A stretch of 64,000 nt of DNA, from contig NZ_CP019687.1 in assembly GCF_002003265.1 (NCBI RefSeq), positions 3,911,501 through 3,975,500 on the forward strand. The letters run 5' to 3'. Shown piece after piece: positions 47,453 to 56,027 of this stretch. How positions within the stretch are numbered: the first letter of the stretch is position 1; every line of letters begins with the position of its first letter. The stretch comes from Paenibacillus larvae subsp. larvae. GTDB taxonomy: Bacteria > Bacillota > Bacilli > Paenibacillales > NBRC-103111. Under the pieces are notes generated by a model that had not been told where the DNA came from, made no database searches, and worked only from the letters and a program-made list of their open reading frames with translations. The position numbers and the translations under genes were made by a program.

Positions 47453-47512
47453 CCATTATTTTTAATAAATTATTTCTATTTAGGTCTTGATAACAGGCAA
47501 GGGGGGACGCCA

Positions 47513-47599
47513 ATGGAGACGTTTCAAGCTCTTAAATTAATGTTCCTGTTCGGAATGTTTATTCTAGCGCTTCTAACGTTCATCCAGAAAATGAAATAG
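47513..47599 (+). CDS. putative holin-like toxin (type I toxin-antitoxin peptide)
   Basis: 28 residues: METFQALKLMFLFGMFILALLTFIQKMK. A Q-A-L-x-L-M-x-x-F-G pattern, one hydrophobic helix and a basic tail match the small Firmicute holin-like toxins (Hol-Tox/TxpA-like), which depolarise the membrane when overproduced. Ribosome site AAGGGGGG lies 7 nt before the ATG. The long structured 3' UTR typical of these loci follows. Confidence 0.75.
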   Translation: METFQALKLMFLFGMFILALLTFIQKMK

Positions 47600-47715
47600 A
47601 TCGCCCACCCCGCAAAGGTTAAATGCGATCTATTTCGTATAACTTTGTAAAAGCCGACCGCCTAGTAGCGCGGCTATTGCTGACCGTGGACGTTACCGGG
47701 TCTGCGGTCTTTTTT
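47600..47715 (+). promoter_or_regulatory. structured toxin 3' UTR (antisense RNA target region)
   Basis: AGATCGC / GCGATCT (7-bp arms) follows the toxin stop. An AGCCG / CGGCT hairpin comes next, and the final stem is the terminator at 47682-47715. This GATCGCCCACC...GCCGACCGCC layout is the usual context of holin-like toxins in Firmicutes, where an antisense RNA from the opposite strand pairs with the toxin 3' end. No clear minus-strand promoter could be fixed; a TATACT is read on the minus strand near 47718-47723. Confidence 0.45.
47682..47715 (+). terminator. toxin mRNA terminator
   Basis: GACCGTGGAC pairs with GTCTGCGGTC in RNA with two G-U wobbles, then six T. The wobbles make it directional for the + strand. 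Confidence 0.8.
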
Positions 47716-47905
47716 AGTATATGCTTCTACTTGCATTTTAACACAGGTCTGTTTTGTTTAACAAGGTTATACATGGCGTGACCATATTTTGACCATATTT
47801 TTTTCAGAAGATATCCGAAGTAATCGGAAAGCAAAAAGAGAAACTTCCTATTATATATAGCTAATCCGAACTAATCCTAACGACGTTACCCTCCCTAAAT
47901 CCGCC

Positions 47906-47934
47906 TTCTTATGTTATTATATTACTTCTATAGT
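47906..47934 (+). promoter_or_regulatory. weak promoter of the secreted protein gene
   Basis: TTCTTA (47906-47911), 17 bp, TATAGT (47929-47934). Poor -35 but correct spacing, 39 bp before the start codon. Confidence 0.4.
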
Positions 47935-47972
47935 ATTTATTGTATACAAATCAAAAAAAGGGAGAAGGTTTA

Positions 47973-48479
47973 ATGAAATTCAAGAAAAAAATCACTAAAG
48001 GCATTGTAGCACTCACAGCATTAACTATTTTATCTACTTCGGCATTTGGCTCAATTTCATCAGCTCAAACACTTGAAAAACCATCAATATCTACAACACA
48101 ACTACTTTCAGTCCCAACTTCTTTTTCATCGAACCTTGGAAAACCAACTGGTTTAAATTATTCGCAAGTTTCCACCCAACATAATAATTTAGCTAAATCA
48201 GGGCAAATACAGCCTAGGGAAATATTTGGTCATGGTCTAAAAGCGATAAAATTCATCGGGTCCATATGTAGAGTCGGAGGCTCAGCTCTTTCATGGATAC
48301 TCAAACCTTTATCCCCTTCCAAAGCAAAAAGGTTCAGTCAATGGGCTCATAAAATTGCGGAAGCTACCGAAAGGTTAAACAGTGCTTCAAGAGGTGCTGT
48401 TGTTAAGGCTTTAATAGCAGTAGGAGTACCAGAAAAAACTGCTGAAGCTCTTGCTGATATTATTCTATGGCTTATTTAA
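47973..48479 (+). CDS. 168-residue secreted basic protein, bacteriocin-like candidate
   Basis: MKFKKKITKGIVALTALTILSTSAF is a clear Sec signal peptide, cleaved after an A-x-A-like site near residue 31. The mature part has a Ser/Thr-rich flexible region (to about residue 80), then a compact helical C-terminal domain with GGSALSWILKPLSPSKAKRF and a VPEKTAEALADIILWLI end. The shape (signal peptide, about 140 residues mature, amphipathic basic helices, no cysteine pairs) resembles large heat-labile bacteriocins of the streptococcin A-M57 type, but I cannot confirm homology. It may equally be another secreted accessory protein. AT-richer than the core genes. Ribosome site AGGGAGAAGG, good terminator. 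Confidence 0.65.
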   Translation: MKFKKKITKGIVALTALTILSTSAFGSISSAQTLEKPSISTTQLLSVPTSFSSNLGKPTGLNYSQVSTQHNNLAKSGQIQPREIFGHGLKAIKFIGSICRVGGSALSWILKPLSPSKAKRFSQWAHKIAEATERLNSASRGAVVKALIAVGVPEKTAEALADIILWLI

Positions 48480-48492
48480 ACTAGTTAAAAGA

Positions 48493-48536
48493 ACAGGTTT
48501 GAAATCCTCCCACAAGGATTCATGCCTGTTTTTTTT
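48493..48536 (+). terminator. intrinsic terminator after the secreted protein gene
   Basis: ACAGG...AATCCT / AGGATT...CCTGT stem, then eight T. Confidence 0.88.
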
Positions 48537-48987
48537 AATGGTAGATTTATAAGAATATAAGAAGTTTTTGCTCTCAGCGGAAGTGTCACCACTGGGGACG
48601 AATTGGGGACAGAATGTACATCATTGTATAGAATATAAGGATAAAGAAGGAAAAGGGAAAAGAAAAAAACTTATAAATCAAGGTTTTTTGGATTAAAATC
48701 AAATATAAATAGGTAAGAAAAGTTCCCTTCCGGGGTGCCCCTTTTTTATAAATAAGCCGAGAAAACTGGTGATTTCAATCGTGAGATGAATCGGCTTCGG
48801 ATAAGGCGTGTCTTTTGACACTCCGACATATGGTGAATTTGTAATTGTTGAAGAAATATTTAGTACTAATATCCTAAAAAACTTTTGCCTATGTTATCCT
48901 ATATTTGAGGTGGGTTTTACAATTTCGGAAATCGAAAGTGATTGTGATGATTACGATAATACATTCATCAAAAAGCGAGGTGGTACA
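48537..48987. other. gap with degraded sequence
   Basis: No intact gene. A GCCGA / TCGGC pairing (48757-48796) and an unrecognised N-terminal ORF extension lead into the tnpB remnant. Confidence 0.35.
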
Positions 48988-49081
48988 GTGATTGTAAATA
49001 AAGCATATAAGATTCGTATCTATCCGACAAAAGAACAAGATGTTCTCATCAATAAAACAATCGGTTGTTGTCGCTTTGTAT
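48988..49081 (+). pseudogene. tnpB (IS200/IS605) N-terminal remnant
   Basis: From GTG 48988 (GAGGTGG upstream): NKAYKIRIYPTKEQDVLINKTIGCCRFV, the standard N-terminus of IS605-type TnpB. Similarity stops at about 49081 and unrelated sequence follows, so the RuvC-like nuclease is missing. Confidence 0.8.
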
Positions 49082-49082
49082 T

Positions 49083-49282
49083 GAAACCGGTATTTTCATC
49101 GGCCTCACATTGTTTGGAGTCAAAGGAATTATTATCGCATTCTGGCACTTGTAATTGTAACGAGCCTGTCCCGGGCAGGGGTTTTTCGGGATGTGTTTGC
49201 TTATATCCGCACCGGAAACTTTCACCATGTGCATCTGCCTCTGACAGAACGGAGCAGTTCAAAGGAAGCAAAACTTGATTAA
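49083..49282 (+). pseudogene. C-terminal fragment of an AI-2E/YtvI-type membrane protein
   Basis: TGIFIGLTLFGVKGIIIA in one frame, then after a shift near 49140 LALVIVTSLSRAGVFRDVFAYIRTG and a polar tail to 49282. The GLxLFGVKGIIIGP and RAGVFRD elements are like the end of AI-2E exporter (UPF0118) proteins such as YtvI. It directly follows the tnpB fragment with no spacer. Confidence 0.4.
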
Positions 49283-49478
49283 CCCGTTCATATTTAGATA
49301 ATAGTAATATTAGTGAATTAGCCCATCTAGGCTTAGGTCTGAAAACTTACAAGGAATTAGAAATTGGCTATACCTTAGGAAAGAATATTTGAAATAAGTT
49401 GTTAATGGTTAGTAAAGAATAGCGGGTGCAAATTTGCTACAATGAAAAAAACAACCAGATTTAAAGGGAGGGCTATGA
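49283..49478. other. short gap before the subtilase
   Basis: Contains a 30-codon protein-like piece ending at 49393 (SELAHLGLGLKTYKELEIGY) and the subtilase promoter region. Nothing firm. Confidence 0.3.
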
Positions 49479-51578
49479 ATGAAAAAATGGCCAGTTCCGC
49501 TAGCAGCCGCTTTTTTGTTCTCACAATTGTTGGGAGCGGGGTTTGCCTTGGCAGAGCCGAAGGCACAAACATCTTTGACCTCCTTGATGGAACGTGAGCC
49601 TAATCAATCTCTTTGGACGGCAACTCCCGTTAAGCTAAACAGCCAAACAATCGGCACGATTCATGATTATTTAGCAGATGTTGACATTTATAAATTACCT
49701 CTAACATCGGCCGGGAAAATTGCATTTACGCTCAGAGCTATTGAGCCGGATTATAGTTCATATTTACGTATGGATGTACTGGATTGCAAAGGAAATGTGG
49801 TACAGCGTGGTTCATTAAGGAAGTACAGTACCGGGGTATCAGTTGTAGTAGACAGGGAACTGAAACCGGACGCATATTATGTGAAGGTTTATACGGATGG
49901 CCGTTCCGTACAAATTGTGAATCAGCCTTATATGCTTGAAATTACCCCGTCTCCCGGAAATCTCACAGGCGATTTTGAGGAGATGCAGTTGCAAACTTCT
50001 AACCCTCCTAATCCGGCAGCGGGGGTCGAGCATGATTATTGGATGAAGCATGACGGTGTATATATGGAGCAGGTTCGGGCTTTTGATAAATGGAATGCGA
50101 TTCATGGGAATGCCGACTTATTATCCGGCAGCCCTATGGTTAAACGCCAGTATCACTTGGCCCAGATTGATGCTTTCCGGGCCTGGAGTCTCACTAAAGG
50201 GAATCCGCTAATTAAAGTAGCTATTATTGACCAGGGCATTGCCTATCAAACGACAGAGCTTGCCCGACAGATTACCGAACCCTATGATGTGTTTGGACAA
50301 AGTTATAGTGAAACCCAAAAGAGGGATCATGGTACTCATACTTCCGGCATAATCGCTGCGGACAATCGAAATGGAATCGGTATAACCGGTGTGGCTCCGG
50401 GTATAAAACTGATGCCGATAAACGCCTGGGACACCAAAATGAAACGGACAGAAGAGAGTACTGCCAAGGCAATTCGCTATGCGGCCGATCATGGAGCACG
50501 TGTACTGAATATGAGCCTGGGCAGCAATGGATTTGCCGCCGATCAGAACGGGGATTCGAAAATCATTTACGATGCTATAAAGTATGCGTATAAAAAAGGA
50601 GTCGTCTTGGTGGCGGCTTCGGGCAACCATAATTTGGATGTGCCTGATTATCCTGCCCGCTATCCTGAGGTGATTGCCGTAGGGGCGGTAGATGAGAATG
50701 ATGGGCTTTTGGATATCTCCAACAAAGGGAATGATTTGGTGGCCCCGGGAGCAGATATTTTCTCCACCGGGAAGAATGGAGATTATGTGAATCTTACCGG
50801 TACTTCTATGTCCAGTCCTATGGTAGCCGGAGCGGCTGCGCTTATCTTATCCAAAAATCCGGAGCTGACTCCCAAAGAGGTATTGGACATCCTTTGCAAG
50901 TCATCTGATAATATAGGAGCTCCCGGACCGGATAATACGTACGGATATGGAAGACTCAATGTCTATAAGGCATTGATGATGACTCCTGACTCTAAGGAAC
51001 CGGTGGACAGCCAGCCTTTTACCGATATTGCGGATCATTGGGCGAAGCGGCCCATAGCGTTTCTTTGGACAGAGGGAATTGTAGCAGGTCGCACTTCCAG
51101 CAGGTTTGATCCCGAAGCACCTCTTACCAGAGCAGAATTTGCCGTTATATTAGCCCATGCATTGAATTTGCCTTCTTCCGAACAGTCTTCATTCAAGGAT
51201 GTCAAGAAAGAGGACTGGTTTTACAAGGATGTAAATAGTGCAGCGGGCTGGGGGCTGGTAACTGGGACGGGCAGCGGTCTCTTTGAACCGAATCAGCCGA
51301 TTACAAGAGAGGAAATGGCGGTTATGCTTGTCAAGGCTGCTGAGGCGGGAAAAGGATGTTTCCTTCATGATTCAGAGGTAATCCCTCCGGATAATGCAAA
51401 AGGTTCTTTCCTAGATCAGGCAGATATTAGCGGTTGGGCCATGTCCTACGTTCAGCGTGCATTTGATGCAGGTTTTTTGACAGGGCGGAACAACCAGATG
51501 TTTGCGCCAAAAGAGCTGGCAACCCGTGCGGAAAGCGCGCAGGTGGTCTATCAGCTTATGAAGTCCGTCAAACAATAA
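49479..51578 (+). CDS. S8 subtilisin-like protease with SLH domains
   Basis: 699 residues. Signal peptide (1-25), a beta-rich pre-domain (about 40-155) with the pattern of pre-peptidase C-terminal domains, catalytic subtilase domain (about 235-490) with the triad D251 (IIDQGIAY), H284 (DHGTHTSG) and S443 (GTSMSSPMVAG), then three SLH domains (about 505-699). It is secreted and held on the cell wall via secondary polymers. Probably processes or degrades surface and environmental proteins, a candidate virulence factor in an insect pathogen (inference). The GGGAGGG site is 7 nt from the ATG. Confidence 0.93.
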   Translation: MKKWPVPLAAAFLFSQLLGAGFALAEPKAQTSLTSLMEREPNQSLWTATPVKLNSQTIGTIHDYLADVDIYKLPLTSAGKIAFTLRAIEPDYSSYLRMDVLDCKGNVVQRGSLRKYSTGVSVVVDRELKPDAYYVKVYTDGRSVQIVNQPYMLEITPSPGNLTGDFEEMQLQTSNPPNPAAGVEHDYWMKHDGVYMEQVRAFDKWNAIHGNADLLSGSPMVKRQYHLAQIDAFRAWSLTKGNPLIKVAIIDQGIAYQTTELARQITEPYDVFGQSYSETQKRDHGTHTSGIIAADNRNGIGITGVAPGIKLMPINAWDTKMKRTEESTAKAIRYAADHGARVLNMSLGSNGFAADQNGDSKIIYDAIKYAYKKGVVLVAASGNHNLDVPDYPARYPEVIAVGAVDENDGLLDISNKGNDLVAPGADIFSTGKNGDYVNLTGTSMSSPMVAGAAALILSKNPELTPKEVLDILCKSSDNIGAPGPDNTYGYGRLNVYKALMMTPDSKEPVDSQPFTDIADHWAKRPIAFLWTEGIVAGRTSSRFDPEAPLTRAEFAVILAHALNLPSSEQSSFKDVKKEDWFYKDVNSAAGWGLVTGTGSGLFEPNQPITREEMAVMLVKAAEAGKGCFLHDSEVIPPDNAKGSFLDQADISGWAMSYVQRAFDAGFLTGRNNQMFAPKELATRAESAQVVYQLMKSVKQ

Positions 51579-51598
51579 ATTACAATAGGCCGATTCTT

Positions 51599-51625
51599 CC
51601 CCTCCGGGTTTCCGGAGGGGTTCTT
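51599..51625 (+). terminator. intrinsic terminator after the subtilase
   Basis: CCCCTCCGG / CCGGAGGGG stem with a GTTT loop, then TTCTT. Confidence 0.88.
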
Positions 51626-51769
51626 GGTTTAAGGGGATATCAGGAGAAAAGAGGAGTGATTTATTTTAGGCAAGCCTATTTTTGAATAAGCAACTCACAC
51701 CGGATAGGCTATTGCACATATAGTAAGGCAGAAGCAATCAAATCCAGACAGAAAGGAAAGGAGAAGAAT

Positions 51770-51991
51770 ATGACGCAAGAACGTGAATATTCGGAAATTG
51801 AAAAGCGTCCGGACGGACATCATGGCGGTTGGGATGGCGGTTGGCATGATGGCCATCACGGAGGTTGGCATGGCGGCCACCACTGGCATGGTTGGCACGG
51901 AGGCTATCCTCCAATAGTGGTTGTCGAGCCTGTGCCTTATCCGTATCCTTATTATCCATACCCGTCATATCGCTATCCAACGGTATATTAA
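51770..51991 (+). CDS. small His/Gly/Trp-rich protein
   Basis: 73 residues with ten histidines in the run from about residue 16 to 45 (repeats of GGWHxGHHGGWH), then a Pro/Tyr tail (PVPYPYPYYPYPSYRYP). No signal peptide is evident. The His clusters should bind Ni2+, Zn2+ or Cu2+; the Tyr/Pro tail resembles spore-coat or wall-associated proteins. GGAAAGGAGAAG site upstream. Own terminator. Function unknown. Confidence 0.75.
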   Translation: MTQEREYSEIEKRPDGHHGGWDGGWHDGHHGGWHGGHHWHGWHGGYPPIVVVEPVPYPYPYYPYPSYRYPTVY

Positions 51992-52021
51992 TTCATTCCC
52001 CTTTTCTTGAATCCCGATATT

Positions 52022-52046
52022 AGCCCCCTCTTTGCAGGGGGCTTTT
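52022..52046. terminator. terminator between convergent genes
   Basis: AGCCCCC / GGGGGCT with TTT on the right. It can serve the His-rich gene and, less well, the convergent kinase gene. Confidence 0.8.
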
Positions 52047-52065
52047 ACATGTTTTTACGTTTGGA

Positions 52066-53619
52066 TTACCCGGAATGCTGCCCGGATAAAACCGGGAACC
52101 GAAGATGAACAATTGTACCTTTATTGACTTCGCTGGTTATCTTGATTTGCCCCTTATGGTTTTCCATGATCTTATAACTTGCCATAAGTCCGAGTCCGGT
52201 CCCTTTTTCCTTGGTGGTATAAAAAGGTTCCCCAATCCTTGTAAGGCGGTTTTCGGATATTCCTACCCCTTCATCGGAAAAGCTTAACGTGACCTGGCCG
52301 TCTTTGCAATTCCCCCCTAACCGGATAGTACCTCCTTCAGGCATAGCTTCGATCGAATTATTTAGCACATTGATGAATACCTGCTTAATTTGATTCTCGT
52401 CGCAAAACACCAGGGGAAGTAGTTCCTGGATCTCGTCCTTAATTTCCACATTGCTCATAATGGCTTTAGTGTTTAACAAGGCTACCGTATTTTTCAGCAT
52501 CTGGTGCAGGTCTTTAGGCTGAAAGTGCACACGCTGGGGTTTGGCAAAAACTAAAAACTCACTGACGATGAAATTAATCCGTTCCAATTCTGAAACCATG
52601 ATATCAAGGTAAGTATCGTACCCGTCAATTTTTTCCTGCAGTAATTGGACAAAACCTTTCAAGGAAGTAAGCGGATTGCGGATTTCGTGGGCAACACCGG
52701 CTGCGAGCTGACCTACAACCGAAAGTTTCTCTGATTTGATCAGCAGTTCTTCCGCCCTCTTGCGTTCAGTTACATCATTAGCAATCCAATATACTCCTCT
52801 GATGACTTGTTCTATAATAATCGGCACATATACGACGCTTAATATCCTGATCTGGCCTTCCTTGTTGCGGAAAGTCACCTCATCCGTGCTGGTAATACCC
52901 TCCAGGGACAGAGTGAACTGTTTGGTCCATTTCTCCAGTTCTGCGGGTTCAATAAGATCTTCAATCGACATGTCCAGTAATTCGTCTGCTGAATATCCGG
53001 TTATACGTTCGGCCGCAGGATTCACTTTCGTGAATCTGCCTGCCCGGTCAAAGGAGCATATGGCATCGGGATTATGTTCAAACAGGGATTTGTACTTTTG
53101 CTCACTCTCTTCCCACCGTTTTTCGGCACGATTCCGCTCATACAAGGCATAGATAACTGCGTAGGAACGGAGAAAAGGATCATTCTGGTTTTGAGCAAGC
53201 AGGGCATGCATCTGTTTAAGGGATTCCGGGTGATGGGAAAAACCTTGCTGCTTCTCTTGATTAGTAATACGAAGCATTTGAAGCAGCTTCAGAATATGAT
53301 GCTGATGCACACGGCTCGCGATGGCAGTCTTGGTTCTTCCGGCCGAAGGGTCTCCCAGTATTACTGTACCTTCTTCCAGGTTATAACGGGTGACCTGATT
53401 CATATTGACGAGATTTCCCGGGCTGATCAAACGGAATCCATCTTCGTACAGCCACTCTTCCCATGCCTCCAGCGTTGAACAAGAATGAAACGTTTCGTTC
53501 AATGTGTGAACAAGATAACTATTTTCCTGGCAGGCCTCGATCTTAACTACTTTATCTACAGGCAGCAGGATGATGTCGGAGTCTTTCTTACCGGTGCGTG
53601 TAACTGGTATTTTACGCAT
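52066..53619 (-). CDS. LytTR-PAS-histidine kinase fusion
   Basis: 517 residues, no membrane helix. The start at 53619 (MRKIPVTRTGKKDSD) has AGGAGCTG upstream. Residues about 1-110 have the beta-rich LytTR DNA-binding pattern (IILLPVDKVVKIEACQENSYLVHT, LISPGNLVNMNQVTRYNLEEG). About 175-300 is a PAS domain (YKSLFEHNPDAICSFD...RAGRFTKVN) and PAC, then HisKA with the phospho-acceptor His of GVAHEIRNPLTSLKG and HATPase_c (NNSIEAM, DEGVGIS, GTGLGL). A kinase carrying its own DNA-binding domain is unusual. It may bind DNA directly or have kept LytTR as a protein-interaction module. Confidence 0.85.
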   Translation of the reverse strand: MRKIPVTRTGKKDSDIILLPVDKVVKIEACQENSYLVHTLNETFHSCSTLEAWEEWLYEDGFRLISPGNLVNMNQVTRYNLEEGTVILGDPSAGRTKTAIASRVHQHHILKLLQMLRITNQEKQQGFSHHPESLKQMHALLAQNQNDPFLRSYAVIYALYERNRAEKRWEESEQKYKSLFEHNPDAICSFDRAGRFTKVNPAAERITGYSADELLDMSIEDLIEPAELEKWTKQFTLSLEGITSTDEVTFRNKEGQIRILSVVYVPIIIEQVIRGVYWIANDVTERKRAEELLIKSEKLSVVGQLAAGVAHEIRNPLTSLKGFVQLLQEKIDGYDTYLDIMVSELERINFIVSEFLVFAKPQRVHFQPKDLHQMLKNTVALLNTKAIMSNVEIKDEIQELLPLVFCDENQIKQVFINVLNNSIEAMPEGGTIRLGGNCKDGQVTLSFSDEGVGISENRLTRIGEPFYTTKEKGTGLGLMASYKIMENHKGQIKITSEVNKGTIVHLRFPVLSGQHSG

Positions 53620-53840
53620 ACATTCAGCTCCTGGTTGAAGGTTTGAACTAATTGTAAAGTAAGGCAGCAAAGCCGTTGCCTCTTGTGATAAAATTATATC
53701 TTGTTTCAAAGAGTGAAGTAAATGATATTTAGTAAAAATGTTTCGATTTGGTAAATGGGGAATACCTTGAAATCTGCCATTTCTATTTTGTGTACCTAAT
53801 AGTATAATAATAGAAAACTAACCTGCAAGGATGATTGCTT

Positions 53841-54095
53841 GTGCTCAGACAAATCTCTGATTCTCTATTTATGATTTCTCTCATTGCTTTAATGTTCTCC
53901 GTGGTATTTAACGGTATATTTTTCCGGGGGTTCAGCTTTAAGAAAAAAGATGATAATCCCAACGAATACGTAATTCCCAAGAAGGGGAAAATTATTGAGA
54001 GCCAGGATAAGGGTCTGAAACGCTTTATCCGCTCTAAATTAACCTATATCAGTCTAGGGGGTATCGCACTTTCCATTGTGATTTCTCTCATATAA
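53841..54095 (+). CDS. small membrane protein, two helices
   Basis: 84 residues: hydrophobic helix (about 8-30), a charged cytoplasmic middle (KKKDDNPNEYVIPKKGKIIESQDKGLKRF in two parts) and a C-terminal helix. Start GTG at 53841 is 9 nt from AAGGATG. Resembles small DUF3899-like membrane proteins in layout only. Function unknown. The cluster continues with the 54388 gene in the same direction. Confidence 0.6.
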   Translation: MLRQISDSLFMISLIALMFSVVFNGIFFRGFSFKKKDDNPNEYVIPKKGKIIESQDKGLKRFIRSKLTYISLGGIALSIVISLI

Positions 54096-54387
54096 TCGTT
54101 TTTTCCGATCTTATTTTGTATACCTGGAAATAGTCAAGTTCCGGGTTTTTTTGCTGTTCAGATATATATAACAATTACCGTATTTTGGGATTTGATTGAA
54201 TAGAAGAGGTTAGATTCGAAGATTCTCTTTTCTTCGGGAGATTTTTTATGTGCAAATAATACAAAAAAAGGGGCAAAATGCACAAGAATGTACGGTACCG
54301 GGTTCCGAAAACCTTTATTTATGATAGACTAAAACAACCGAAATCACATTATCATAGGAAATGGTGTTGTCAGAAAGGAAATACATC

Positions 54388-54927
54388 ATGAAACGAACAA
54401 AATGGCTGCTTGTCGGTTGTCTGCTGCTTTCTGTTGCCCTTAACCTATTCTTGCTGGCGGACAGATGGGGAGAAAACCCAAAGAGTATACAATTTGCAGA
54501 GCTGTACAAGCAATCGGAGGAGAATCTGCGAACCAGCCTGTACTGGTTTAAGGAAGAGACTAGACAGGATGGCCAAAAACAAGTGTATGCTTTATATAGG
54601 GCCTACCAGCATATGAACGAGGCTGTGACTAAAATGAAAGAATGCATGCGGGAACTAAACCGTCAGGGTCTGGATACGGAAAGCCTGGAGAACAGTCTGG
54701 CATTCATCCAAAACTCTATGCTTGACGGACTGGTTAACCTGGCTGTAGGTAAGGAACCGGAGCTGGTTCTTGCTAGAGACCAACTTATATATTGGACAGA
54801 ATATCTTCCGAAGGAATTTCCCGGAGGAAGCGAACGGGGTAAAAAAACGGAAGAACTAAAAAAAACAATGGATACATATAAGCGGAATTATTTGAATCCG
54901 AACGGAACCATCAAACTTGAATCTTAA
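54388..54927 (+). CDS. 179-residue membrane-anchored protein of unknown function
   Basis: An N-terminal anchor or uncleaved signal (MKRTKWLLVGCLLLSVALNLFLL) followed by a soluble helical domain rich in Glu/Lys, with YRAYQHMNEAVTKMKECM and LENSLAFIQNSM. The helices have coiled-coil-like spacing. The start at 54388 follows AGAAAGGAA. No motif or family recognised; the domain should face outside the membrane. No obvious partner. Confidence 0.65.
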   Translation: MKRTKWLLVGCLLLSVALNLFLLADRWGENPKSIQFAELYKQSEENLRTSLYWFKEETRQDGQKQVYALYRAYQHMNEAVTKMKECMRELNRQGLDTESLENSLAFIQNSMLDGLVNLAVGKEPELVLARDQLIYWTEYLPKEFPGGSERGKKTEELKKTMDTYKRNYLNPNGTIKLES

Positions 54928-54999
54928 ATATAGAGATGAATAGATTGGTAACCTGAGAGCACGCTATAGAGGAGAATAGAGTGGAAAGGAGGAAAGCGT

Positions 55000-55089
55000 A
55001 TGACCACATCGAAAAAACGGGAGGAAAACGCCTGGAAAATATGGAAGGAAACGAGAGCGGCCTCATGGGAAGGTCAAATCCTTGCATGA
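55000..55089 (+). CDS. 29-residue candidate peptide, uncertain
   Basis: ATG at 55000 preceded by GAAAGGAGG, an ideal ribosome site. Product MTTSKKREENAWKIWKET..., soluble and charged. The next frame continues with KSLHELAEEEEMRGDR, so this may be the start of a frameshifted protein of about 45 residues. A terminator follows at 55139. A competing frame (54981-55169) begins with GTG behind AGAGGAG. Which frame is translated is not decided. Confidence 0.35.
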   Translation: MTTSKKREENAWKIWKETRAASWEGQILA

Positions 55090-55138
55090 GCTTGCTGAGG
55101 AAGAAGAGATGCGGGGAGACCGATAAATTTCTGCAAAA

Positions 55139-55197
55139 AACGCCCTTAACCAGGCAGCACGGTTGTTAAGGAAAGGCTGCTGAAGTAAGGGCGTTTT
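55139..55197 (+). terminator. terminator-like branched hairpin
   Basis: Outer ACGCCCTTA / TAAGGGCGT stem enclosing a CAGC / GCTG hairpin, then TTTT. Confidence 0.6.
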
Positions 55198-55227
55198 CGG
55201 AAAGAACCGAAATACTCCGTTAGGAAG

Positions 55228-55443
55228 CTAGACAAACCAGGTATTCAGTATGACAATGAAAACAGCTACACTTACTGCTGAGGTTCCTAACATGATGATG
55301 CCATGGCGGATTTTTTGCTGAAACAGGCGGAGTATGCCGAAACTGAACAGCGAACCGATAATAAGCAGAAACAGCATCACCAGCATGACGAACCCTATGC
55401 CGTATGTGTGCATAACGGTCTGCAAATCCGTCAGATTACCCAT
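55228..55443 (-). CDS. 71-residue membrane protein, two helices
   Basis: From ATG 55443 (MGNLTDLQTVMHTYGIGFVM) with AAGGAGGATATTC upstream. Two hydrophobic helices (about 15-38 and 48-69) with a short basic loop (RLFQQKIRHG). Function unknown. The upstream in-frame extension to 55554 has no ribosome site. Confidence 0.65.
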   Translation of the reverse strand: MGNLTDLQTVMHTYGIGFVMLVMLFLLIIGSLFSFGILRLFQQKIRHGIIMLGTSAVSVAVFIVILNTWFV

Positions 55444-55683
55444 GAATATCCTCCTTAGTGAGATGAATTCACACATTCGTTTTGCTGTGTGGACTAATGT
55501 TCTAAAACAAGTATAAAATAGTTCTATGTCGTTATCTACTAAAATTTTCTCCATAAGGAAATGAAAGCGTTGGCAAAAAACGGTGAGCCGATTAAGATAA
55601 ATCTCAAGATAACGTTTTGCCCCAAATTGAAACCTTCAGTTTTATATCATAAATCCCCAACATTCAACGAAGGAGCTAATCAA

Positions 55684-55866
55684 GTGTCCACTTAAAAGAT
55701 ATTGCCGAACATGTCGGGGTTTCCGTATCCACGGTTTCCCGGGTTATCAATAATGACACCAAGCAGGCATGTTAATCCCTAATCAAGGAAGAAAATCTGG
55801 CAGGCCGTCCAGGACATGGGATACGTGCCTAACGAATCAGCCAGGCAGATCCATAGAAAGGAATAA
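55684..55866 (+). pseudogene. LacI-family repressor N-terminal remnant
   Basis: GTG 55684 follows GAAGGAG. HLKDIAEHVGVSVSTVSRVINND in the adjacent frame is a LacI-type helix-turn-helix. After a stop the sequence KIWQAVQDMGYVPNESARQI continues the same family in another frame, ending with a stop at 55864-55866. At least two frameshifts, and the whole sugar-binding domain is gone. Confidence 0.8.
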
Positions 55867-56027
55867 TACAATACTGTTTAATCATCTTTATTCCTAATTT
55901 GTAAACCTCCATTATGACATAATAAAATCCCCTAACGGTCTCTATTTCCAACCTGCTAATTTAGCATTCCGGACTAAGAGCCTGGTTTGGGGATAAAAAG
56001 ATAAAAATACTGCTTTCGTGTAAAGTT

